DNA of 64,000 bases from Acarospora socialis. Its lineage: Eukaryota > Ascomycota > Lecanoromycetes > Acarosporales > Acarosporaceae. Shown one piece after another: positions 44,631-55,317 of the stretch. Location of the stretch: positions 3,038,001-3,102,000 of the forward strand of contig JAMYGW020000001.1 of assembly GCA_025617375.2 (NCBI GenBank), read 5' to 3'. A model generated the notes under the pieces. It was not told the DNA's origin. It did not search any database and saw only the letters and a program-made list of their open reading frames with translations. The stretch's first letter is position 1, and each line of letters begins with the position of its first letter. A program made the translations under genes and the position numbers.

Positions 44631-45190
44631 GCCAGAGCTGTGGAGAACGTACAGCAGTAAGCTAGTAGCATGTGCTTTGGGTAGAGGAGCCAGTGGTGTA
44701 GGATCTCAACATTGAGAGCAACAGTTGGAAGATTGTTCTGATGATAGAGAACGGAAGTTGGGAAGCGCTTGCTATAGTAGTAGAGAGCGGAGACAAAGTT
44801 CTTGCCAATTAAGGCGAGTCTTATACTGAGTTTGCTGTGCCGAGAGGGCACAAACGCAGAGTTCTCTAAAGCAAACATCCCCCTAGCAAAGGTTTGCGCT
44901 GATAGGTGAATCTCCAATCCCATGACTATGAAGTTTGCAGCTTCAATGATAACGTGTCGCGTTTCTAGTGTGAGACTTTCTAGAGCGCTACAGGACGCTC
45001 TTCTCTGTATTCTCCATCTTACAAACAGTTGATGTATCGAAAAGAAGGCATAAGGTACCATAGGGAAAGACTGGAGTAAATCGCCAGCAGAGGATTGGGC
45101 GGCACTTGATCTCCTCATACAGGTCTGCCTGGAATGCATGTCATACTCCACTCTGTTGAAGTAAGCTATGGCAGTCTCTAAGGAAGTCAA
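44597..45190 (-). CDS. Hypothetical ORF, possibly a gene fragment
   Basis: A 197-codon open frame with protein-like composition: DMHSRQTCMRRSSAAQSSAG, VPYAFFSIHQLFVRWRIQRR, LESLTLETRHVIIEAANFIV and LSIRLALIGKNFVSALYYYS. Regular spacing of hydrophobic residues suggests a helical domain, as in helical regions of fungal regulators, but I cannot name a family. Its 3' end overlaps the start of the His-rich ORF by about 34 nt in another frame. No convincing upstream exon was found; the frame at 45330-45524 (RWPSLEDTISLFSRTPTLFE) might belong to the same locus. It could be a real gene, one part of a spliced gene with the His-rich ORF, or a remnant. Confidence 0.35.
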   Translation of the reverse strand: MTSLETAIAYFNRVEYDMHSRQTCMRRSSAAQSSAGDLLQSFPMVPYAFFSIHQLFVRWRIQRRASCSALESLTLETRHVIIEAANFIVMGLEIHLSAQTFARGMFALENSAFVPSRHSKLSIRLALIGKNFVSALYYYSKRFPTSVLYHQNNLPTVALNVEILHHWLLYPKHMLLAYCCTFSTALACGEKRLSRRS

Positions 45191-46074
45191 GGACGTGCTG
45201 TTGCCCTGCTGTCACCTGATGATGATGCAGATGACCGCTTGAAATGCACGAATAGCTGGCATAACGATCCAGAACAGCAGATTTTTGAAATGTCAACCTC
45301 TTCGACAGAAACAGAGAAGCACTTGGAGACTACGAGGAGGCGTTAACTCGATAAGGTCGAACATGGTGTGAGGATGGACACTCGAAGAGAGTAGGCGTTC
45401 TGGAGAAGAGTGAAATAGTATCCTCCAAGGATGGCCAACGAGATATGTGATGCATTATCTCCACAGATCCTTTTGATACGATGAAGAATGGGAATAGCTG
45501 ATGATAAACACCGTGCAATTCCAAGTCAAATCCGATCTAGTCGCGTCGCGGTCGGTTACTCGTATGGGGGAGTACTCTGTAGTTCGTTCCTGAGATCTGG
45601 TCGCGTGCACGTCCGAGAGAAGCACTAGCTGCTCCTCCGTAATAAGTTATACGCGCAAACTGTACATTTGAGACTGACCGTCCTGCCTCGACTTCAGGCT
45701 AGTACCGTACCTTACCTAAGGTACCTACTCCGTACACAATACAGTAAGTTAATTCGTCAAGCACCGCGACCCTTTTTCTAACTGGAGGACCTGGACGAAA
45801 GTACCTAGATCTTTTTACCTCGACCAGTCAAACAGAATTAACACTCATAATCACGAAGCATCGTCTCGGAAAATCGAATCAGCAACTCTCCCGCCATCCT
45901 ACGAGTAATAAGACAGTAACATCTCTCCGTTCAGTCTGCCATCTCCATCCACAGCAGCCCGCAGGCGAGTACCTTCTACAGAACGCGATTCGCCGCCACT
46001 TCGCAGGTACCTCCCTCTACCTAGCACTTTCTCAGAGACCAGCCTCCATTGGAACCACTCCATAATCGCAAACA
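45191..46074. other. Intergenic region upstream of the GYF gene
   Basis: Contains an exact TACCTAAGGTA at 45713-45723 inside a longer GTACCTTACCTAAGGTACCT stretch. No supported gene. The last 200 bp are the 5' leader/promoter of the GYF-domain gene. Confidence 0.5.
45713..45723. repeat. Intergenic near-palindrome TACCTWAGGTA (copy 3 of 4)
   Basis: Exact TACCTAAGGTA about 350 bp upstream of the GYF-domain gene start, embedded in further ACCTTACC/GGTACCT units. Confidence 0.6.
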
Positions 46075-49000
46075 ATGCCAGCACCGTTCATGTCAACCTT
46101 CGCCTCGGCCGCCGCGGGCAATGGTAGCCAAGAGTCGATCTCCGACGGGAGAACCCCAACGCGGGGTGACGGTAGTGTGGACTGGTAAGTCGATCCTGGG
46201 CCCATAGCACTCCGTGTGGTTGGTATAAGCCCGTCAAATTGTGACTCCGCTTTATTGCAAGGCACCATCGTCCTGGAAGTCGCGCACCAGAATCCAGCAT
46301 TGCTGGACGCTGACACCGAAACTTTCCAGGTCGCGACCACGCTCGAATGGAGCCACGCAAACCTTCCGGCGCCCATCACTCGCGACTGGCTCGTCGCACA
46401 ATCAACGAGAGACCAACGCGAATCATGCCAGTAACTCGAGCTCGAACCCTGGAGTCTATGTGCCGCCGCATCTTAACTCAAATTATCAGTCCAGTATTCG
46501 GAATGGCACATTCAGCGACACTCGGTATTCGAAAGATCAATTACTGGACATGTTCAGACGTCAGGGAGAGTCCGGTGGTTTGGGAAAGAATATCTCTAGC
46601 TTAATGGTGGGTGGGTGGGACCCCGGCATGTCGAATGACGGAGGGAACGGGACTTGGAACAGGAGAGAGGACCCGAAAGAAGGAGCTCCGGGGCCTGAGA
46701 TATGCTGGGATCCCGAGGGAACGGTCCAGCCCTTGGGCTTGGTCGACATGAGCGACGAGGAAAAGGAGGTATGTTGTTAGTCAACGGATTTGTTTCGTGC
46801 GTTGCTGACCTCCCGACCAGTTATTTTCTACGACTGTCAATTCGCCTCTGAAGCCGCCTCCGCAAAACGCTTCCAAGGAGAATACACCAGTCAATGGGAT
46901 AGCGGGTCGGAAAACGTCGATATCGACGTCGCAGAATAATTCAGTCGCTTTTGGGGTTTCGTCGCCTACGACATCACGACCCGGCAACCGACGTCGTGAA
47001 ACAAGTGAATCTATCCCGTCCGGCAATCCTTTAGCATCACCTACAAGCGCCGGTGGAAGCCGTTTCTTTCGAGACGATTTCAACACTACAGAACCTCCAC
47101 CATCATTACTGAGAAGGAGGACCGACTTCATCGAGAGCAATCAAGAGTCTCACCATGAAGAGAAGGTCAGTGACAAAGGCGCAGCCGGCAAGTCTGCGGA
47201 GACCTCTTCTCCGTTCGGGGCGTTCAAACGTAGCACTACAGCTCCCTTCAGCCCCGGCGCGAACGGGCCTTCCTCACCATGGTCAACGGCTCCGCACAGT
47301 GCCGGCTTTCCTCCGATGGGCGCTTTTGGCAACTTTTCCCTCGGTGGATCCTCCGGGCAATCTTCTACTCCCGGAGAACGAAGAACTGTCTCAAACGTAC
47401 GTGGGGAAAGCCGTTTCAAGGGTCTGATGGGGAAAGAAATCTCCGAGGATATAATGTCGCGTCCCAAAGAGAAGTCTTCCTTTCCCAGCTTGGAGAAACT
47501 CTCCGAGCGTGAGGGCGAGAGCTCTCCGCACAAGTCGGCGGTGACTCGTTCAGTCCGTCCTCTGAGTAGCGAATCAAACCCCTTCGAACACGAAGAGAAA
47601 CGAACGGGCAGTGGCGCGCTTACAGCGGAGCAAGATCAGAGCTCGCATCTTCATTATGCACCTAGCCTTGCTACGCCAAATCGTTCGGTTCCTAGAGACG
47701 AACTAGGATTTTCAGCATTCGGAATGTCATCGGACATGCCAGCGTTTCGTGATCTGATGCAGCAACAACGACGAGAGTATTCTCTCCACGAACAAAATCA
47801 ACAACACAGTATGACCGGCCCCAATGAACCTATGAGCCCAACGGACACGAATCCATACCAAAGTCCTCAAGGAGAAAAGGAGGATCCAGAAGATGTTGAC
47901 ACAGACGGATCGGATATTCAGCATACCAACCTCCCAGGCTTAGGTCATCGGCAAGGGGAACCACACACAGAAATGTTTGGACATCAACCCAGAGGTGTCT
48001 CAGCCGCCGTTGATGTGGCTGCCAGTGATCGAAGTCAGACGTCGAGTGCAGGACTGAGCAGAGGTTTTCCCAGTCTCGGCGGATTAGGTGGGCTGGCCGG
48101 TTTGGGTGGTGCAAGTGGGTGGCCGGCACCTGCAGGTACAGGCTCTGTCGGCACTCCTAGCAGGGAAAGACCTGGGTATTCAGGCGGTTTCGGTGACTCG
48201 ATCTTTGGGCCTATGGGTGACTTGCAATCCCCAGGTCTCACGGGCCTAGGTGGCAATGGGTTCTTTGGTTCAGCAAATGTAGGGTCTGGAGTTACGATTC
48301 GTGGGAGCAAGATGGGTTCTCTTTTTCCCGCTGCCATGCAGGAACAAATGCGAGGTGGTGAACATGGGAGAGTGGAACAGGGTGCCGGCGATGCAAACAT
48401 TTTACAGCAGGCAAACGCCGCAGCCAGGATCTCAGGCTTGAGCACTGCCCCTGGATTTGGCGTTAGTCGTGAAGTGGAAAGCCCTATGCGGACCTCTCGT
48501 GGAGTGTTTGAAGATCTTTTCAACAACCTTGACGGCACTCAGCAAGGCGTACGATCCCTAGGTTCGACCTTTCCGTCTAACGAGGCAGGGCTCGGGTCCT
48601 TGACGGGAAATTTGCAGGCACCTTTATCATCAGCGTCGACGTTGATTGCAACACCGTCTCAAGGTCCTCAGTCGCAAACCAGTGGATCTTCGTTTAGTCA
48701 GAACGCTGGACCGACCGCTGGAAGCCTTGCGTCGAGTTCAATGCCGACTTCCCAACAGCGCCAAATGGTCATGCCAGACAGAATGAGATGGATCTATCGA
48801 GATCCACAAGGCAACACGCAAGGTCCTTGGTCGGGCCTTGAGATGCATGACTGGTACAAGGCTGGGTTCTTCTCTCCTGAGCTTCAGGTCAAGAAACTTG
48901 AGGACACGGATTACGAGCCTCTAGCGCAACTTATACGACGCATCGGAAATTCTCGGGAACCATTTCTCGTCCCTCAGATTGGGATTCCTCATGGTTCGGC

Positions 49001-51280
49001 CGCCAATGGTGGGACCACTCCATGGACTGGGCCAGGCGCCGCTCCGGCAGCCAATTTGTCCGGCGCACAAGCTGGTGCGGCGCAACCACCATTTGCGAGC
49101 AGCTTCCCCAGTTTCGGGACCACTCTGACGGCCGAGCAACAGAATGCTCTTGAGAGGCGTAAACAAGAAGAGCAGTATCTGATGGCTCGCCAGAAGGAGC
49201 ATCTAGCACAGCAACAAGTTATGATCAAGCAAATGCAACAACTTCAAGGCGGACCACATGCACTTCATTCTCAGCAGCTTCACCACCATTCAAGTGCCCA
49301 TAGCCTGCAGAGCCAGCCCAGTTTCGGGAGCATCACTTCGCCCACAGCGTACCAGCCCTCACCCGCTCAGAATCCTATCCAACCCCCTCAAGCCGTACCA
49401 GGATTTTTCGATACTTCGAATCGTCAAATCAACAATGTCGGTATTGGCCCTGCTGTTCATAACACAGATCTACATGCTGGACCCTGGGGAGAAGACTTCC
49501 CTGGACTCTTCGATCGTCTCAACCTTGGACGAAGCGGTCAGCTTCCGTTGGGGGATCCTTCATTCGCCCCCGGTCAACTGGACAGTTCGAGTCATGCACA
49601 GCAGGTGGCTGCCCTAATGCAGGAAAGGGCTCGTCTGCAGAAAGAGCAGGAGCAGTATGATGCAAGCCAGGCCGATGCGTTGCATGGTCTTCCAAGACCA
49701 AACGATCGTCTCCAGCAGTTCAACGACTTGCGGGCTCAAACTCTTGATAACGTAGGATCCGGACCGCCAGAAGGCGTGATCGGTAAGCCAATGCATCAAG
49801 CAGTCGACTTTAATGAGGACATCCGGAAGACATATCAGCCAAGCCTGCCACTGTCTGTATACCAGGGACAAGAGCAAGCATCTGCGCAGCCAGGAGCTTC
49901 TACACTCTCGATAGTGCAAGTGGAGCCGGAACCCTTGTCTCTTGCTGAACAAGTACAGAAAGCTGCATCTGCCAAGGACGTTCCAGCGCCTCTCCCCCAG
50001 TCCCCATGGGGAAAGGTAGAAGTCAGCCTTCCACGTCCTTTTCCGCCACCACAGTCAGCATCCCCTCTTCCTGCTCCTGCTGCCCAACGAAACAGACAGC
50101 ATGTTGCGGATGCCCTTGCTGCTGAGTCAGGATCACGCTCCGAAACTCCGGTGGATACGCCCAGTGCGTCTATCGCCCCTTGGGCTAAAGACTCGGTCGA
50201 AGGTTCCAAGGGTCCCTCACTAAAGGACATCCAGGAGGCTGAAGCTCGCAAGGCAGCTCAACAAGAGGAGCTTGCAATAACAGCTCGCCGTGCGTTGGCT
50301 GAGCAGGAACGTCTGAATCAGCCTGTCGCTCCATCACCAGGTTTACCATCTTCCTCGATTTGGGGGAGCGGCACATCCCCTGTCACTTCAGCTTCTGCTG
50401 GGGTCTCAGCATGGGCAAAGCCTGTTCCAGGGAAAACCCCGCCAGTACCGGTTACGGGCAACGCAAGAAAAACCCTGGCACAAATCCAAAAGGAAGAAGA
50501 GGCTCGTAAGCAGAGAGCAGCCGCCGCTGCTGCAGTCAACGCGGGAAATACCGCGGCAGGTACTGCTACCGGTTTATCTACCGGTAAGCGGTACGCCGAG
50601 CTCGCCGGAAAGATTGCGGGACCCGGAGCTGGTGTGCAAGCACCTTTCGGTGCTTGGACTACTGTTGGTGCAAGTGGTAAGGTGAAGGCGCCAAGCGCCA
50701 TCACGCCCGCTGGATCAAACCCTACGCCTAGAGCGGCTAGCGGCGGCGCCGTGCCTACTATAGGTTTACCAGCGAAGCCAAAGCCTGCAAGCGCGCCTGT
50801 TAGGAGTACCACTTTGGGAGGTGCGCTGGCTACACAGCTCAATGCGAATGACGAGTTGCAAAAGTGGGCGAAGAGCGCCCTGAGCAAAGGCCTGAATGCT
50901 AATATTAATGGTGAGCCAGGATTATTTCTATATAACTTGAAGCGCATCTAACGCAGTCTATAGTGGATGATTTTGTGCAGCAACTTCTGTTGCTTCCGCC
51001 TGAACCTGAAATCATATCCGACTCCGTGTATGCCAACTCGCCTACTCTCGATGGTCGTAGGTTTGCAGAAGAGTTTATCCGCCGGCGTAAGCTCGCCGAC
51101 AAAGGTATCGTCGAATCATCGGCTAGCGGGAGCAACGGGTTTGCTCCGAGCACAAACACCGAGAGCAAGTCCGGTGGCGGATGGAGCGAAGTAGCCAAGA
51201 AAGGCCCTTCCAATGCGGCCAAGGAGGAGCCTGCCTCGGCTTTCAAGGTCGTTGCTCCCAAGAAGAAGGGAAGGAGATGA
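46075..51280 (+). CDS. GYF-domain protein (Smy2/GIGYF-like)
   Basis: Very large cytosolic adaptor. GYF domains bind proline-rich partners, and yeast Smy2/Syh1 and animal GIGYF proteins use them in translational repression and mRNA decay. Four exons: 46075-46184, 46330-46768, 46821-50910 and 50964-51280. The introns are 145, 52 and 53 nt, phases agree and the product is 1651 aa. The N-terminus (MPAPFMSTFASAAAGN) includes VYVPPHLN. The GYF domain lies near residues 836-895: RMRWIYRDPQGNTQGPWSGL, MHDWYKAGFFSPELQVKKL, then EPLAQLIRRIGN. The rest is disordered and Ser/Pro/Gln/Gly-rich, with a long glutamine-rich coiled region (QKEHLAQQQVMIKQMQQLQG) and a C-terminal helical part (DDFVQQLLLLPPEPEIISDS; GRRFAEEFIRRRKLAD). 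It ends in KKKGRR. Confidence 0.95.
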
Positions 51281-51794
51281 GCGTTCTGAAGTTCAGTACG
51301 AGTCTGTATGATTACTCGCTATGTTATCGGCATGTTTACGAGGTCAAGTTGTAGCAAGCGGACCATGCATAAACGGCATTATACTTTAGTCTTGATTAGA
51401 GTGGGAGTTTGAAGTTGGTATGGTAGATGAATGACTAGAGATTTATATCAAGAGTAATACACCTACAGGATGATGTTTTATACAAGTGAGACCGCAATAC
51501 TAGCCATACCGCTTTTCATTACAGGGCGGTTGCGTGATGACTCCGGCCAATGATCTCCATTTGGTTAATCGTTATAAGATCGCCGGCATGACCTCCGAAC
51601 ACGCCCTTCGCGGGCCGAGACAGTCCCGCTGCAAGCCGAAGTATGCGTAGACCTTACATTGAACAATTCTGACTCATAGGGCGTGTGCCTCTCTCTAATA
51701 TGGTTTATATATGAAGCTTATACTCAACTGTTCTCAAAATGTAACATACTGTTGATAAGGTCTTTCAACCTAATCGTCCCAATTCCTCTCCAGC
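51281..51794. other. Intergenic region
   Basis: Short gap between two plus-strand genes holding the 3' end of the GYF gene and the promoter of the aminotransferase gene. A TATA-like GTTTATATATGAAG lies at about 51703-51716, some 80 nt upstream of the next start. No gene. Confidence 0.5.
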
Positions 51795-53280
51795 ATGGCC
51801 AGCCCCAACGGTTCGCCCTCCTCCGGGCAATTGACAGCCTTCGGCCACGAAATGCGCAAGCACTTCCTCTTCGACAATGACTACGTTAATCTGAACCATG
51901 GTGAGCCCCATGCCCTTCTTCAAGTCCCCAATTACTGACTCTACCCTCCCAGGCTCATTCGGCACCTACCCCTCCCCGATCCGCACCCGCATGCACCACT
52001 TCCAAGACCTTGCCGAAGCCCGCCCGGACCGCTTCATCCGCTACGAATACCCGGAGCACCTCGACTCGTCCCGCCAGGCGATGGCGACGCTGCTCAACGT
52101 GCCCGTCGAGACGGTCGTCTTCCTCCCCAATGCGACGACAGGCATCAACACGGTGCTGCGAAGCCTCCGGTTCGAGGCGGGGGATCGGATCGTGTATTTC
52201 AGCACCATCTACGGCGCGTGCGAGAAGACAATCGAGTACATCTCCGAGACAACGCCGGCGGTGGGGGTCAAGGTGGAGTATACGTATCCGATCGAGGACG
52301 CGGAGATGGTGAGGAGGTTTGAGGAGGTGTTGGAGAGGGAGAAGAAGGGTGGGAATACGGTGAGGATCGCGCTGTTCGATACGGTGGCGAGTTTGCCCGG
52401 CGTGAGGATGCCGTTTGAGCGCTTGACGGAGGTGTGTAGGAGGGAGGGGGTGCTGTCGCTGATTGATGGGGCGCATTCGGTCGGGCATATACCGCTTGAT
52501 CTGGGGGCACTGCAGCCGGATTTCTTCGTTAGTAATTGTCACAAGTACGTTTCCCTATCCATTCTGTCCTCGCTCATACTACATCCATCCGGCGTGCTAT
52601 GGGAGTTGGTATCTTACCAAACCAACAACAGGTGGCTCTTCGTCCCCCGCGGCTGCGCCATCTTCCACGTCCCGCTCAAGAACCAGTCCCTGATCCGCTC
52701 CTCCCTGCCCACATCCCACGGCTTCGAACCCTACCCCATCCCCGGCAAAGCGAAGATCAACAACCCCCTCCCGCCAAGCACCAAGAGCAAGTTCGTCGAG
52801 CAGTTCGAGTTCGTCGGCACCATCGACAACACGCCCTACCTCTGCATCCCCGACGCCCTCCGCTTCCGCCAAGACGTTTGTGGCGGCGAGGAGAAGATCA
52901 TGCGCTACGCCACCAACGTGGTGAAGGCGGGCGGCATCGCCGTCGCGAAGGCCCTGGGCACGGAGGTGCTGGATAACGAGGAGGGGAGTCTAACGAACTG
53001 CTGTTTCGCGAATGTCCGGTTGCCATTGGAGATTGGGAACGCGCAGGGGGAGGTCCGAGAGGAGGATGCGGCGGCTCTGACGCAGTGGTTGGTTCTGACG
53101 ATGGTGAAGGATCATCATACGTTTATGGCGGTTGTGTTCTATGCGGGGGCTTGGTGGGTTAGGCTTAGTGGGCAGATTTATCTGGAGGCGAAAGATTTTG
53201 AGTGGGCGGGGGAGGTGTTGACGGGGCTGTGCGATAGGGTTAGGAAGGGGGATCATTTGAGATCGAAGCCACGGTTATAG
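51795..53280 (+). CDS. Class V aminotransferase (isopenicillin-N-epimerase-like, PLP-dependent)
   Basis: PLP-dependent enzyme of the class V aminotransferase/cysteine desulfurase-like fold, closest by motif to fungal isopenicillin N epimerase-like proteins; the substrate is unknown. Three exons, 51795-51900, 51953-52544 and 52632-53280, with introns of 52 and 87 nt, give 448 aa, the family length. Signatures: DNDYVNLNHGSFGTYP at the N-terminus, the PLP-phosphate region VVFLPNATTGINTVLRSL, the Asp motif LSLIDGAHSVGHIPLDLG and the Schiff-base lysine in FFVSNCHKW, split by the second intron. The C-terminal small domain ends GEVLTGLCDRVRKGDHL. There is no targeting peptide. The gene is very GC-rich in third positions. 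No biosynthetic cluster genes lie nearby, so a penicillin-type role is unlikely. Confidence 0.93.
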
Positions 53281-54061
53281 AGGGTAGCTTGGTGTTTGCA
53301 GGGGCAGAGGGTGGGTTTCGATAGATGTAGAGCTAGAGGTAGATGGAGCTTAGGGCTAGTTAAGTTGAACGAGTAATGCTAACTACGGGCCCACAACAAA
53401 TTATGTCTTGCTTTCTTCTAGTGCGATTTTGGAATACCGCAACTCTGTCCAAGGGCCACTCATTCCTCCAAATCTTCTTACTCACATCACAGACGGCCTG
53501 GACAGCAAGATGTCATTAGTCATCCCAAAGCCGAGGCCAGGGCGGGAGCTTTCCCGGATCGAGCAGGCAGGTTTCGCATAGGTTTGTCGTCGAACGTCGT
53601 GCGTGTGGATAACACTTTCTCTCGCGGTCTTAGGCGGGTAACATAGTGGGGTTGATTTGCGTGAATTTCTGGATGGGACTGTGAATTAATAGGGACTTTC
53701 GGTCATCGCTGATCTTCACACATGCCTTGCTGTTCCTCTCTACAATTACTTGCTTTTCAATTTGGTGGCCAGCTTCTGACGTATTGTCGATATTGCTTGA
53801 GATGGACAGAGCTCGAGCATATCTCTTGTTGTCTTCGAAACCTCGAGAGCAGATATTTCTTTCCTTCATGTTTCTTTTCGTTGCGCGACTCCAGGTCCGA
53901 TGTACCACGGTCTGGTACTCACTCTCGAATAGCTGTCCGAGACCTCTTATTTATGTCCGATGATTCTCTAGATTGAAAGACACATAGAATATTTCACTGT
54001 CATCCCGAAGCTTCGAAGGCGTATAATTTATTCCTTACTTTTCTCTCTGCAGTGTGACTCA
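53281..54061. other. Intergenic region
   Basis: No supported gene between two plus-strand genes. The frame at 53630-53908 (minus) and overlapping plus frames lack a coding signature. The right end is the leader of the RBR ligase gene. Confidence 0.45.
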
Positions 54062-55317
54062 ATGGGCCGACGTGACTGGAAAGAACTCGTTGACATAATG
54101 CAGCGATGGCCGTTCCTTCAAGTATTAGACCTGCTTCTGCTCTTCTCTCATTCCTCTCCTTATCGCAACCACCCACTGATCATGAATAAACTCAAAGCTT
54201 TGCTCATTCCGGGCCTTGAAGACTCATATGAGCCCTCTCTTGGCCTTGCAAAGAGGAAGGCGTCAAATTCTCAGCTGAAGGCGCAACCCCTTCCAAAGAG
54301 AGTCAGTCCAGCCAGAATACCTCCAGCCCCATCCGTCCGACTCACGAAGGCCGAGCTCCTTGCCAAACTCAAGGACCCTAGCCTACAACCGACTCGCGGG
54401 CCATGGAGATCTGATGAAGAAGATAATTATCTCAAGCGCCCAGTCTGGGAATACATGATTGACTCACTAGAGGAGCCGATAACCCTTTCTGATGATGACG
54501 ATGACTCCGTTTTGGACTTAACGCAGCAACACAGGGCACAGGCGCACGGACATGTACAGCTTGATGGGGCTGCACAAGAGTGCGATGTTTGTATGATCTC
54601 CCGTAAGGGCTTTGACTTCCCGAGTTGCGAGGAACTACCTGCCGGTTGCTCGCACTGCACCCGTACTTGTCGGACATGCATCGGCGCGTCTCTAGCCTCA
54701 GATATTGAAAACAAACCATTGAACGAGGCAGGCTGTCCGACATGCAAAGCAAGCTGGGACCGCTACTATATCGAGCGTTACTCGACGGCGGAGGTCATGA
54801 TGCGATACGAAACCCTCGGAATGCTACGAGTCGTCCAGGCCATGCCGAATTTTGTGTGGTGTCTGTCGCCAAAGTGCAAGTCGGGGCAGATTCATCAAGA
54901 TGGAGGGAAGAAACCCATTGTCACTTGTGCTGCCTGTGGCTTCAAAATGTGCTTCACGCATCAGGTACCCTGGCACTCCCAACTTACCTGTGCCCAATTC
55001 GATGCTCGACAGACTGCCCCAGGTATCAGAGCACAGACTACAAAGGAAGAGGAGAAGACCGCCACAGCACTCGCCCGGTATACCAAGCCGTGTCCGAACT
55101 GTGGGGTGACTATTTGGAAAGCGGGCGGTTGTCACCATATGATATGTAAGTCATAACTACCTTGACCCGAGCATCAGCTCAGTTCACTAAACCCTATCCA
55201 GGTAGCGCATGTCGGCACGAATTCTGTTGGCTTTGCTCTGCGGACCATAGCACAGTCTCCCGGGATGGGAACCATCGTCATAGTCCGCGCTGTACGCTGT
55301 ATCGCAGTTACCGGTGA
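54062..55317 (+). CDS. RBR-type (RING-IBR-RING) E3 ubiquitin ligase
   Basis: RBR ligases accept ubiquitin on a cysteine of the second RING before passing it to substrate. Two exons: up to 55145, then 55202-55317; the 56-nt intron (GTAAGT to TCCAG) keeps phase. Starting at ATG 54182 the protein has 359 aa; the upstream in-frame ATG 54062 would add 40 residues with a hydrophobic LLLLF stretch, and I prefer 54182. The N-terminus has a basic patch (GLAKRKASNSQLK) and an acidic LSDDDDDSVLD. RING1: CDVCMISRKGF, then CSHCTRTCRTC and CPTC. IBR: CLSPKCKSG, CAACGFKMCFTHQ. RING2: CPNCGVTIWKAGGCHHMICS, then CRHEFCWLC. The putative catalytic Cys is in GGCHHM. The last exon supplies essential RING2 cysteines and ends CTLYRSYR. 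Confidence 0.93.

Noticed and set aside
51795-53280. Penicillin or beta-lactam biosynthesis cluster
   Set aside because: Only an isopenicillin-N-epimerase-like fold is present. No synthetase, synthase or acyltransferase lies nearby, and these enzymes are widespread outside such clusters.
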